A stretch of DNA of 64,000 nucleotides from positions 1,116,001 through 1,180,000 of the forward strand of contig NZ_CP151642.1 of NCBI RefSeq assembly GCF_038397785.1, given 5' to 3'. A program made the position numbers and the translations under genes. Source of the stretch: Salinibacterium sp. TMP30. Its GTDB lineage: Bacteria > Actinomycetota > Actinomycetes > Actinomycetales > Microbacteriaceae. Below the pieces are notes generated by a model. That model had not been told where the DNA came from, made no database searches, and saw only the letters and a list, made by a program, of their open reading frames with translations. Shown one piece after another: positions 44,331 through 52,314 of the stretch. Positions within the stretch are counted from its first letter, which is position 1. Every line of letters begins with the position of its first letter.

Positions 44331-45710
44331 TCATGGGTAATGGCTGAATAAGTCGTCATTGCCCAGCGTGGTTGGCGTTGCTGGTTGAAGTAGTGAGCGG
44401 GTGCGATTCAACCCCCACCGGTCGAGGTCTCTCAAGCGATCGCTAGATATTCGAACGCCGCTGAACTTTTCGACAATATTCGCCCAATCATCGCGACGTT
44501 CGATTCCCGGTCGAACCATAAAACAGTCAGGATCGTTTACCCAAAAGCGGCCATGGGTAAAGGCGCGACCTGCCGTCGACACGGCCGCGGATCGCAACCC
44601 GGGCCGCGAAAGATCATTGCCCGCGGCCGCCCACGTTAGATCGACGTCCGGCGCAACTCGCATCGTGTCGAATAAGCCGATGGATGGAAACATCGGTGCT
44701 CCGCAGCCTTGTAGATATGAACTTCCGATGTTTGAGCGGATCCGCTGAACAGCTTCACGGTATGCGGTGATCGGATTGATTTCTTGGTCATATCTGATCC
44801 CAGGAAGCGCACCCGCGAACATAAAGTCGACCATGAAGTACTGTGCGCCGTAACTGTGCCATGCGGTGAATACCCTCGCGAGGTAATCTTGCGCCCCTGG
44901 ATGGGTTGTATCGAGTGCATAACAGTCCTGACCCCAATTGTGTAGAGCGACTACAGGGGAGCCGTCAGGGTTGCGAACGGTCCATTCTGGATGCTGCTCA
45001 AAAATACGGCTGTGCGCCCCTACGATCAGTGGTGCTATCCAGAGACCGGCAATGCGGTTGCGGTCGAGCACTGAACCGACTAGTGATTCTAACGACCCGA
45101 ATTCGCTTGAAGTCTCCAACCAATCACCGATGCCCGCTTGGAAGGCATCGTCGAGACGAACAACTCCAACGTCGAGGTCGAGATCATCCATCGCATCCAG
45201 ATTCTCGTGGACATCGGCTTGAGTGAGGCGAGTGAAGTATTGATACCAGCTTGCCCAAATTGATGGAATTTCACGAAGTTTTGGCCGTTCCGTTCGCTCG
45301 AGATAGCTCTCAGCGAAGGACGGGAGCGAATTGCCGAATCCACCCGAAAAGTTCTGAATCTCGACAGCCCCGTCTGATTCGACGACTATGTTGTTGTCTT
45401 GCACCGTCGCCCGAATTGTCGGAACCTCGGTTCGTCCATCGATCGCACCGAAGACTGTCACAGGGCCCGAATCATCAGTTTCGATCGCGAGTAGTCCGTC
45501 GCCTTGGAACCCCGCAAGTGGTTTAGGGCGGTTTGCACGGTAGCCGCTTACTGCTCTCGCCGGGGTAGAGGCTCGAAAGCTGAGATCGTTGATCGAGTAC
45601 GCCGTTGACGGCGTCCATGATTGCCAACCGAACTCGTATACGCGAGCGGTCCTGACATCGATCGGGATTTCAGCAATGGTCGCGAACTTCGCGCATCGTT
45701 CTGTGCTCAT
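44331..45710 (-). CDS. GH36-type alpha-galactosidase-like glycosidase, first paralogue
   Basis: 459 residues, no signal peptide, so it hydrolyses imported substrate. GH36/clan D landmarks: SWYQYF (155-160), DDAFQAGIGDW (187-197), LWIAPLIVG, HPEW, the nucleophile segment MVDFMFAG with D295, GCGAPMFPS, and MRVAPD with acid/base D355. It is shorter than classical 700-residue GH36 enzymes and lacks most of their N-terminal domain. The start overlaps the upstream paralogue by 4 bases. Confidence 0.88.
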   Translation of the reverse strand: MSTERCAKFATIAEIPIDVRTARVYEFGWQSWTPSTAYSINDLSFRASTPARAVSGYRANRPKPLAGFQGDGLLAIETDDSGPVTVFGAIDGRTEVPTIRATVQDNNIVVESDGAVEIQNFSGGFGNSLPSFAESYLERTERPKLREIPSIWASWYQYFTRLTQADVHENLDAMDDLDLDVGVVRLDDAFQAGIGDWLETSSEFGSLESLVGSVLDRNRIAGLWIAPLIVGAHSRIFEQHPEWTVRNPDGSPVVALHNWGQDCYALDTTHPGAQDYLARVFTAWHSYGAQYFMVDFMFAGALPGIRYDQEINPITAYREAVQRIRSNIGSSYLQGCGAPMFPSIGLFDTMRVAPDVDLTWAAAGNDLSRPGLRSAAVSTAGRAFTHGRFWVNDPDCFMVRPGIERRDDWANIVEKFSGVRISSDRLRDLDRWGLNRTRSLLQPATPTTLGNDDLFSHYP

Positions 45711-47074
45711 CGAATGCTTTCCTCCGAGCTGATTAGCGGCGCGCCGGTCGAAGTCACAAGCAGTTCACGGGTGACACGCATTCCCCAGTCATCGAGTGCG
45801 GCGATTCGATCACTGGATGCGCGAACACCGGAGAATTCTGCGATGTGGGATGCCCACTGCTCGCGGTGTTCAACCCCTGGTCGAACGATCAGGCAATCGG
45901 GATCGTTGTGCCAGAATCTGCCGTGCATGAACGCCCGAGAGCGTCCTGACAAGATTGCTCCGCTCTGAGATGGCTGGCTGATATCGCCGCTTGAGTGTGT
46001 AAAGCGTGTATCGATATCACAGCTCACGCGCATTCCGTCGAACAACCCGACACTGGGTAGTAGTGGTGCTCCGCAGCCTAGAAGTGTGGCGTCGCTACCG
46101 ACTGCCTCTCGAATTGTTGAAACGGCGAGTTGGTAATGCTCGTACTCGTTGATCTGCTGGTGGCGTTGGCCCGGGAGCAGTCCAGCGAAGAGGAAGTCGA
46201 GTTTGAAATAGTCAAAACCGTGTCCTCGCCAAGTCTGGAAAACATCTACGAGATAGCTCTTGGCTCCCGGGTGGCTCACGTCGAGCGAAAATAGATCCTG
46301 ATCCCAGTTGTTGCCTGCCCAAACCAATTCGCCCTCACCGTCGTGGAGCAACCATTCAGGATGCTTCTCGAAAAGTTCAGAGCGTGCTCCAACCCAGAAT
46401 GGGGCGATCCAGACTCCTGCGCGTCGGTTGGACGCGTGGATCCGTTTGACAAGATCGGGGAGCGAAGAGAAGCGACTCGAAAGCGTCGTCCAATCGCCAA
46501 TCTCTTTCTGAAACGCGTCGTCGACGCCTATGACTTCGATCGGCAGATTGTGGGCATCGATAGCATCAATGTTTTCGTACATGTCAGACTCGGTGAGCTC
46601 TGTGAAGTATTGGTACCACGGGCACCAAACGGTGGGGTATTCTGCCGCGAAAGAAACAGCGAGCTTGGCTGCGAGTTGATCCGCCCAGCGTGCCAGAGCC
46701 GACTCTAGGCTTCCGCCTTTTTGGTCCACATTATGTTCAACTTCGCCGTCTGCTGTTACGACGAGTGCGCCAGCTTCCACTTCAAGACGAATGCTTGGGC
46801 AGTTCACACGTGGATCCGGTGCGGAAAAAATGTGGTGCTCTCCATGCACGGTCAACGCCAACAAGCCTTCTCCCTGAAATCCCGACGCCGGCCCGGGACG
46901 GTCAGGGCGGAAGGTCGTCATCTGCCAGAGACTTTGTGTCGGCCGAGGCGAGGTTTGGTCGGCAGTATAGAAACCCGACGGGCTGAAAGACGACCATCCG
47001 TTCTCGAACACCACGGCGTCTCGAGGGTCGGCAGCGAAGACCGCAACGTTGTTGAAATGGGGCGAGAAAGCCAC
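45707..47074 (-). CDS. GH36-type alpha-galactosidase-like glycosidase, second paralogue
   Basis: 455 residues from the GTG complementary to 47072-47074, chosen because TTGGAG lies 6 bases upstream and the N-terminus then lines up with its neighbour; the open frame extends to 47191. Same landmarks: PWYQYF, DDAFQKEIGDW, VWIAPFWVG, KLDFLFAG with nucleophile D293, GCGAPLLPS and MRVSCD with acid/base D353. The two paralogues clearly diverged, so they may split substrates or linkages. First gene of the minus-strand operon. Confidence 0.88.
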   Translation of the reverse strand: MAFSPHFNNVAVFAADPRDAVVFENGWSSFSPSGFYTADQTSPRPTQSLWQMTTFRPDRPGPASGFQGEGLLALTVHGEHHIFSAPDPRVNCPSIRLEVEAGALVVTADGEVEHNVDQKGGSLESALARWADQLAAKLAVSFAAEYPTVWCPWYQYFTELTESDMYENIDAIDAHNLPIEVIGVDDAFQKEIGDWTTLSSRFSSLPDLVKRIHASNRRAGVWIAPFWVGARSELFEKHPEWLLHDGEGELVWAGNNWDQDLFSLDVSHPGAKSYLVDVFQTWRGHGFDYFKLDFLFAGLLPGQRHQQINEYEHYQLAVSTIREAVGSDATLLGCGAPLLPSVGLFDGMRVSCDIDTRFTHSSGDISQPSQSGAILSGRSRAFMHGRFWHNDPDCLIVRPGVEHREQWASHIAEFSGVRASSDRIAALDDWGMRVTRELLVTSTGAPLISSEESIR

Positions 47075-47110
47075 TGACTGCTCCAAACATTTGTATCGAC
47101 ACTGATCCAG

Positions 47111-47135
47111 CAATAGTTTTACAGTATTACTATTG
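47111..47135. promoter_or_regulatory. Operator candidate in the divergent promoter region
   Basis: CAATAGT (47111-47117) and ACTATTG (47129-47135) form a perfect 7-bp inverted repeat with 11 bases between. A second, weaker site with AATAGT follows at 47195-47210. The 178-base AT-rich spacer separates the alpha-galactosidase operon from the divergent sugar-acid operon. The likely ligand is the DgoR-like regulator at 40135. Confidence 0.55.
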
Positions 47136-47252
47136 AGCCGGCAAGTGCCAGACCGCATTGTTATAAAAGCAAATTTTTTGTATCGAGCCAAGGTAATAGT
47201 AAGTTTATTGAACTACGCATTGAATACTCATTGATGCAACGAAAGGGCCTCC

Positions 47253-48071
47253 ATGAAATCGGCGCCAACCTACTGGGATGGACGTGCTGTACTCATAACC
47301 GGCGCGTCAAGAGGAATCGGCAGAGCGACTGCGCTCTGGTTTGCTGAGCGCGGCGCGCACGTTATCGTGCACGGTCGCGACCACAACGCAGTCACCGAAG
47401 TATGCTCCGAGATTTCTGCAGCTGGGGGTCGTTCCAGCTCTGTGCTTGGTGACCTTCGTAGTAGCAGCACTTGCGAACAAGTGATTGAATCCGCGGCGCA
47501 ACTTGCCGGTCAACTGGATGTGCTGGTCAACAACGCAGGGGCAAACGTATTCCGTGGCGTGCTAGACGCGACTATTGAAGATTGGGACGACTGCCTCAAC
47601 CTTGACCTGAGAGCGGTGTGGTTGTGCTCTAAAACTGCTGCGCGGGTTATGCGTCCAGGTTCGTCGATCATCAATATCACTTCGAACCACGCAACTTCGA
47701 CGCTGGCCGGTGTGTTCCCTTACAACGTCGCGAAGGCGGGTGCGAACGCTCTCACCCAGTCACTCGCAATTGAATTGGCAGATCAGGGCATTCGTGTCGT
47801 TGCGATCGCTCCTGGGTATGTAGACACCCCTATAAATGACACCTACTTTGCTTCGTTTCCTAACCCAAGTGCAGCTCGCCGAGCGGCGGAGAAGCTACAC
47901 ATCGTGAACCGACTGGCAAACCCGACCGAGATAGCAGCCGCAATCGAGTTCTTCGCAGATACCAGCCGCAGCGGTTTTACGACAGGAAATGTCGTCACAA
48001 TCGATGGCGGTAGATCGGCGCTGCTGCAAGATCCCGGTCTTGCTTTTGCTGAAAACGGTGATGAAAAATGA
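47253..48071 (+). CDS. Short-chain dehydrogenase, candidate galactose dehydrogenase
   Basis: 272 residues. Cofactor motif TGASRGIG (17-24), NNAG (93-96) and catalytic S144, Y157 and K161 (S-x12-Y-x3-K). The C-terminal NVVTIDGG strand is typical. Position at the head of a dehydratase-kinase-aldolase operon suggests oxidation of galactose (or a related aldose) to the lactone. GAAAGGG precedes the ATG; the stop overlaps the dehydratase start by 4 bases. Confidence 0.9.
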   Translation: MKSAPTYWDGRAVLITGASRGIGRATALWFAERGAHVIVHGRDHNAVTEVCSEISAAGGRSSSVLGDLRSSSTCEQVIESAAQLAGQLDVLVNNAGANVFRGVLDATIEDWDDCLNLDLRAVWLCSKTAARVMRPGSSIINITSNHATSTLAGVFPYNVAKAGANALTQSLAIELADQGIRVVAIAPGYVDTPINDTYFASFPNPSAARRAAEKLHIVNRLANPTEIAAAIEFFADTSRSGFTTGNVVTIDGGRSALLQDPGLAFAENGDEK

Positions 48072-49825
48072 TCTCGTCTGCACCTAGCAAGGGCGCTACG
48101 AACCTTGGATCCACAGGAAGCCGCAGCGGCGAATGGTTCGGCGATGGTGGTAAGTCGGGTTTTATCGCCCGTCATCATATGAGGCAAATGGGCCTTTCAG
48201 GGCGAGCATTCGATGGGCGCCCTGTCATCGGTATCGCGAACACATGGTCGGAACTGACGCCGTGCAATGCCCATTTACGGACATTGGCTGACTCAGTGAG
48301 GCGGGGTATCCAACAAGCTGGCGGACTTGCCCTTGAGTTCCCGGTGCTGTCACTCGGCGAACCTTTCATGCGACCCTCCACCATGATGTTCCGCAACCTC
48401 ATGGCGATGGAACTCGAAGAGCTCGTGCGTGCAAATCCACTTGACGGCGTTGTTGCACTAACCGGGTGCGATAAAACGACTCCCGCAGCCTTGATGGGTC
48501 TTGCAAGCGTCAATCTTCCGGCAATAATGATGACCGGTGGCCCCATGCTCAACGGTCGCTTTCGAGGTCGAACGGTTGGCTCCGGAACGGACATCTGGCG
48601 CATGACCGAGGGATTGCGAACCGGCGAGGTCACTGAGGCAGAATTCACAGAGTTTGAGAGCTGCCTAAACCGCTCAGCAGGGCATTGCATGACGATGGGT
48701 ACGGCTTCGACGATGGCGAGCATCACGGAGGCTCTTGGAATGCAACTACCTGGTGCCGCCGCACTGCCTGCTGTTGACTCTCGCCGCATGGTGCTTGCAG
48801 AAGAGACTGGTGCGAGAGCCGTTCACTTGGCGCGGGAGGGTGTGCGTCCGTCTGACATCATGTCGCGCGCGGCAGTAGAGAATGCCATCGTGGTGAACAC
48901 TGCGATTGGTGGCTCAACTAACGCGATTGTGCATCTGCTGGCAATCGCGGGTCGACTCAACGTGGACCTCACGCTCGATGAGATCGATCGAATTGGGCGC
49001 ACAGTGCCGCTTCTTGCTGATGTTATGCCGAGTGGCCAGTTTCTCATGGAGGAATTCGCGTATGCAGGCGGCGTTCCCGCACTGATGAAACAACTTGGCG
49101 ACAGGCTCCATCGGGAAGTCTTGACTGTTACGGGGCAGTCGTTGGGAGAAAACATTGCGACTGCGCGAGTAGACGACTCGAGAGTGATCAGAAGCGTAGA
49201 TGATCCGGTGCAGCCAGCAGGCTCTGGAACGGCAGTTGTTCGAGGAAACTTGGCACCGCACGGGGCTGTAATCAAGGTGAGCGCAGCCGAACCTCGACTC
49301 CTTACACACTCCGGACCTGCGGTGGTGTTTGACACGCTTGAGGAATACCAAGCAGTCGTTGACGATGAAGACCTCGACATCACCGCAGACTCGGTGCTAA
49401 TCGTGCGCGGCTGCGGACCACGCGGGTATCCGGGAATGCCAGAAGTCGGAAATTTCCCGTTGCCGAAAAAGCTCTTAAATCAGGGCGTGCGTGACATGGT
49501 TCGGATATCTGACGCGCGAATGAGCGGTACCGCATTCGGCGCGTGCGTTCTGCATGTAGCACCGGAATCAGCTGTAGGCGGGCCGCTCGCCCTAGTGCGA
49601 ACCGGCGACATCGTTTCCCTTGATGTCGCGAACCGACGGCTAGAGATGCTGGTGTCCGACACCGAGCTCGCTGCTAGGCGTATTGCGCTCCCGCCTCAGC
49701 CCCAAAGTGCAGTTCGCGGGTGGTCCGCTCTTTACCAGCGTCATGTAATGCAGGCCGACACCGGAGCTGACCTCGATTTCTTGGTCGGATCGAGCGGCGA
49801 TACACCAGGAAGGTCACCATTCTGA
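48068..49825 (+). CDS. IlvD/Edd-family sugar-acid dehydratase
   Basis: 585 residues. Iron-sulfur cysteines are C66 (TPCNAHL), C134 (TGCDKT) and C207 (GHCMTMGTAS). The N-terminal GEWFGDGGKSGFIARHHMRQ stretch belongs to the pentonate/hexonate dehydratase branch rather than biosynthetic IlvD. It would dehydrate galactonate to 2-keto-3-deoxygalactonate. It overlaps both neighbours by 1-4 bases, so translation is coupled. Confidence 0.9.
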   Translation: MISSAPSKGATNLGSTGSRSGEWFGDGGKSGFIARHHMRQMGLSGRAFDGRPVIGIANTWSELTPCNAHLRTLADSVRRGIQQAGGLALEFPVLSLGEPFMRPSTMMFRNLMAMELEELVRANPLDGVVALTGCDKTTPAALMGLASVNLPAIMMTGGPMLNGRFRGRTVGSGTDIWRMTEGLRTGEVTEAEFTEFESCLNRSAGHCMTMGTASTMASITEALGMQLPGAAALPAVDSRRMVLAEETGARAVHLAREGVRPSDIMSRAAVENAIVVNTAIGGSTNAIVHLLAIAGRLNVDLTLDEIDRIGRTVPLLADVMPSGQFLMEEFAYAGGVPALMKQLGDRLHREVLTVTGQSLGENIATARVDDSRVIRSVDDPVQPAGSGTAVVRGNLAPHGAVIKVSAAEPRLLTHSGPAVVFDTLEEYQAVVDDEDLDITADSVLIVRGCGPRGYPGMPEVGNFPLPKKLLNQGVRDMVRISDARMSGTAFGACVLHVAPESAVGGPLALVRTGDIVSLDVANRRLEMLVSDTELAARRIALPPQPQSAVRGWSALYQRHVMQADTGADLDFLVGSSGDTPGRSPF

Positions 49826-50754
49826 TGCCCGTTGTGAGCGAACAGATCCGGGGCATCTGTCCTGTTATTGAGACACCGTTCTCTGAAGATGGCAGTGTTG
49901 ATTTTGAGAGCTTTGAACGTCTGATTGACCATCTCATCTCTGCCGGAGTCCGGCAGGTTATGTTCCCTGGGTTCGCATCCGAATTTCACAAGCTCAATGA
50001 TGAGGAACGAAATGCCCTAACGCGAACCATTCTTCGAAAGTTTCATGACGTTCCAGACTGTAGAGTCGTAATTTCTGTGCCCGACCATGCCACGATGCTC
50101 GCGGTGCGCAATGCTCGTGCGGCAGTAGATGCCGGGGCAGATCTGATTAACATTCTCCCGCCGTACTTTCTTGGGCCGAGCGCATCCTCCGTTCGGCAGC
50201 ACATTGACGCGATACTCGACGCGATCTCGCCAACTCCTGCAATCGTTCAATACGCACCGGAGCAGACAGGTACTTCACTCGACGCGCAAGTTTTCGCGAC
50301 GATAGCGACCAAACGCCCCAATCTTGTGCAAGTGAAGGTGGAGTCAACCCCACCCGGACAGCTGATCTCATCGCTTTCGGCGCTAAACCCACCTCTCGGA
50401 TCTGTTGTGGGGTATGCGGGCGTACAAATGATCGATGCGTTGCGGCGAGGAGCTGAAGGGGTGCAACCCGGATGCTCCTTCGTCGAGATTTATCTCCGCA
50501 TATGGAGCCTTTGGGAAAGTGGGGCCGAAGAGTCGGCGATTGCTCTCCACGGCCGTCTTTTACCCTACATCTCCTACTGGATGCAGAGCGTCGAACTTAT
50601 CATTCGGGCAGAGAAGCGGATATCGATGCTTCGCGGTCTCATCGCTACCGACCATTGCCGAGCACCGGCCCGCGAGCTTGATCAGCAGGAGGAAATGATG
50701 ATCGACCGCTTCATTTCAGAGTTCAACGATGTGTTCGAGAGCAACCATGACTGA
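49825..50754 (+). CDS. DapA/NanA-family class I aldolase or dehydratase
   Basis: 309 residues, TIM barrel. Schiff-base lysine K171 (LVQVKVESTPPG) and the supporting tyrosine Y143 (IVQYAPEQTGT) are present. The usual GTTGE loop is replaced by PGFASEF, which points away from DHDPS toward 2-keto-3-deoxy-sugar-acid aldolases or dehydratases. Having this enzyme beside a kinase and KDPG-type aldolase implies a second, non-phosphorylative branch or a different substrate. Confidence 0.85.
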   Translation: MPVVSEQIRGICPVIETPFSEDGSVDFESFERLIDHLISAGVRQVMFPGFASEFHKLNDEERNALTRTILRKFHDVPDCRVVISVPDHATMLAVRNARAAVDAGADLINILPPYFLGPSASSVRQHIDAILDAISPTPAIVQYAPEQTGTSLDAQVFATIATKRPNLVQVKVESTPPGQLISSLSALNPPLGSVVGYAGVQMIDALRRGAEGVQPGCSFVEIYLRIWSLWESGAEESAIALHGRLLPYISYWMQSVELIIRAEKRISMLRGLIATDHCRAPARELDQQEEMMIDRFISEFNDVFESNHD

Positions 50755-51712
50755 GGTTGTTTGTATCGGTGAAACCATGGGCCAGTTTGTCCCCGCCGAA
50801 TCAGGCTTTCGGTCCGCTACAAGTTTTCTTCTCAATCACGCGGGTGCTGAGTCGAACACTGCCATTGCTCTCACACGCCTAGGCTTTGACGTTGAGTGGG
50901 TGAGTCGACTCGGGATCGATGTTATTGGTGATCGAATTCTTGATTCCTTGAGGAGCGAGGGAGTCGGTGTGAGCGGAGTAAGTCGCGACGCTGGACTTCA
51001 CACTGGCATTTTTCTGAAGGATCCATCCCAGTCCGACCGGCAGGTGACCTACTATAGAACCAACTCGGCTGCCTCTCAGATTTCGTTGCTTGACATTGAC
51101 CGAGCGCTCGATATGCGACCGAGACTCATACATCTGACCGGCATCACCCCTGCACTGTCGATCAGTTGTGATCAAGCTGTAACGTACGCAATCGAGCAGT
51201 GCCAACGCCGCGGCATACTCAGTAGTTTCGACGTGAACTATCGACCCCAACTCTGGTCTAACCAACCGCTTGCAGCTCGGCGCCTCGCCGAGCTCGCGTC
51301 GGCGAGTGACATTGTTTTCATCGGTCAGGACGAAGCCAACGAATTGTGGGGTGCTCGCGTCCCTGCAGACATCACTGCAGTAATCGGTGATACCGCCACC
51401 TTAATTGTCAAGGACGGCGCCCGACAGGCTGTTTCGATCTCAGCTAATCAAATGGTTGCAGTGCCAGCGCTCCGTGTCCGCGTTATTGAATCGGTCGGCG
51501 CTGGTGATTCGTTCGCTGCAGGGTGGTTAGCAGGTCTCCTGCGGGGGTACCCTCCCGCAATGTGCCTTCGTCTTGGCCATCTTGCTGCGCGGCAAGCGTT
51601 GGAATCGATCACCGATCAAGGCGAAGCCGCGAGCTTTGAGTTCATCCTCGACGAAGCCCAAAAAGAGCCCAATTGGGCGAACCACAACACTGCCGATGAG
51701 GAGCACCACTAA
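50747..51712 (+). CDS. PfkB-family 2-keto-3-deoxy-sugar-acid kinase
   Basis: 321 residues from the ATG at 50747, overlapping the upstream stop by 8 bases; an in-frame start at 50729 is possible. Family signatures are GETMGQFVP and GGAESNTAIALTRLG-like NHAGAESNTAIA at the N-terminus, and the anion-hole motif VGAGDSFAAGW with catalytic D254. DVNYRPQLW is typical of KDG kinases. It would phosphorylate 2-keto-3-deoxygalactonate. Confidence 0.88.
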   Translation: MTEVVCIGETMGQFVPAESGFRSATSFLLNHAGAESNTAIALTRLGFDVEWVSRLGIDVIGDRILDSLRSEGVGVSGVSRDAGLHTGIFLKDPSQSDRQVTYYRTNSAASQISLLDIDRALDMRPRLIHLTGITPALSISCDQAVTYAIEQCQRRGILSSFDVNYRPQLWSNQPLAARRLAELASASDIVFIGQDEANELWGARVPADITAVIGDTATLIVKDGARQAVSISANQMVAVPALRVRVIESVGAGDSFAAGWLAGLLRGYPPAMCLRLGHLAARQALESITDQGEAASFEFILDEAQKEPNWANHNTADEEHH

Positions 51713-51714
51713 TC

Positions 51715-52314
51715 ATGCTGACCGCAGCTCAGAGTAATGATTTCTTTAGTTCGGCCTTCACGGTATCACGAGCGATGGCCATCCTCCGAGGGTTCACCCC
51801 TGAGCGTACGTCTGAGCTTGCGAGCGCTGCATGGACCGCAGGATTCCACCTCGTGGAGGTCCCGCTGCAGGGACCTTTGTCAGCGAGAGCTTTGCAAGGA
51901 GTGTCAAACAGTGGAACCGGCGTGATTGGTGCAGGCAGCATTCTTTCGACCGACCTCGTCGATCAGGCCGCGCGTCTGGGAGCAGTGTTCACCGTTTCCC
52001 CGGGGTTCGACGAAAAAGTCGCTGCATACAGCCTCAGTGTCGGGCTTCCCCATCTTCCTGGTGTCGCGACGCCGACTGAAGTGCAGCGGGCGATGTCGGC
52101 GGGATTTACTTGGTTGAAGGCCTTTCCGGCAGCGGTCCTTGGTCACGAGTGGTTTTCCGCGATGCTTGGCCCATTTCCTGACGTCCGATTGGTCGCGACG
52201 GGCGGCGTAACTTCGGAAAACTTTGAGCAACTCCTAGATGCTGGGGCTTCAGCGGTCTCATTCGGAACCTCGTTCACGTCAATGGAAACTAGTGCTCTGG
52301 AGAGGCTTCAGTGA
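51715..52314 (+). CDS. KDPG/KDPGal-type class I aldolase (Eda family)
   Basis: 199 residues. Active site: R25 (AILRG), E48 (LVEVPL) and Schiff-base K135 (TWLKAFPAAVLG); LPGVATPTEV is the conserved loop. It splits the phosphorylated keto-deoxy acid to pyruvate and glyceraldehyde 3-phosphate. Two bases after the kinase stop; its own stop overlaps the next start by 4 bases. Confidence 0.92.
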   Translation: MLTAAQSNDFFSSAFTVSRAMAILRGFTPERTSELASAAWTAGFHLVEVPLQGPLSARALQGVSNSGTGVIGAGSILSTDLVDQAARLGAVFTVSPGFDEKVAAYSLSVGLPHLPGVATPTEVQRAMSAGFTWLKAFPAAVLGHEWFSAMLGPFPDVRLVATGGVTSENFEQLLDAGASAVSFGTSFTSMETSALERLQ

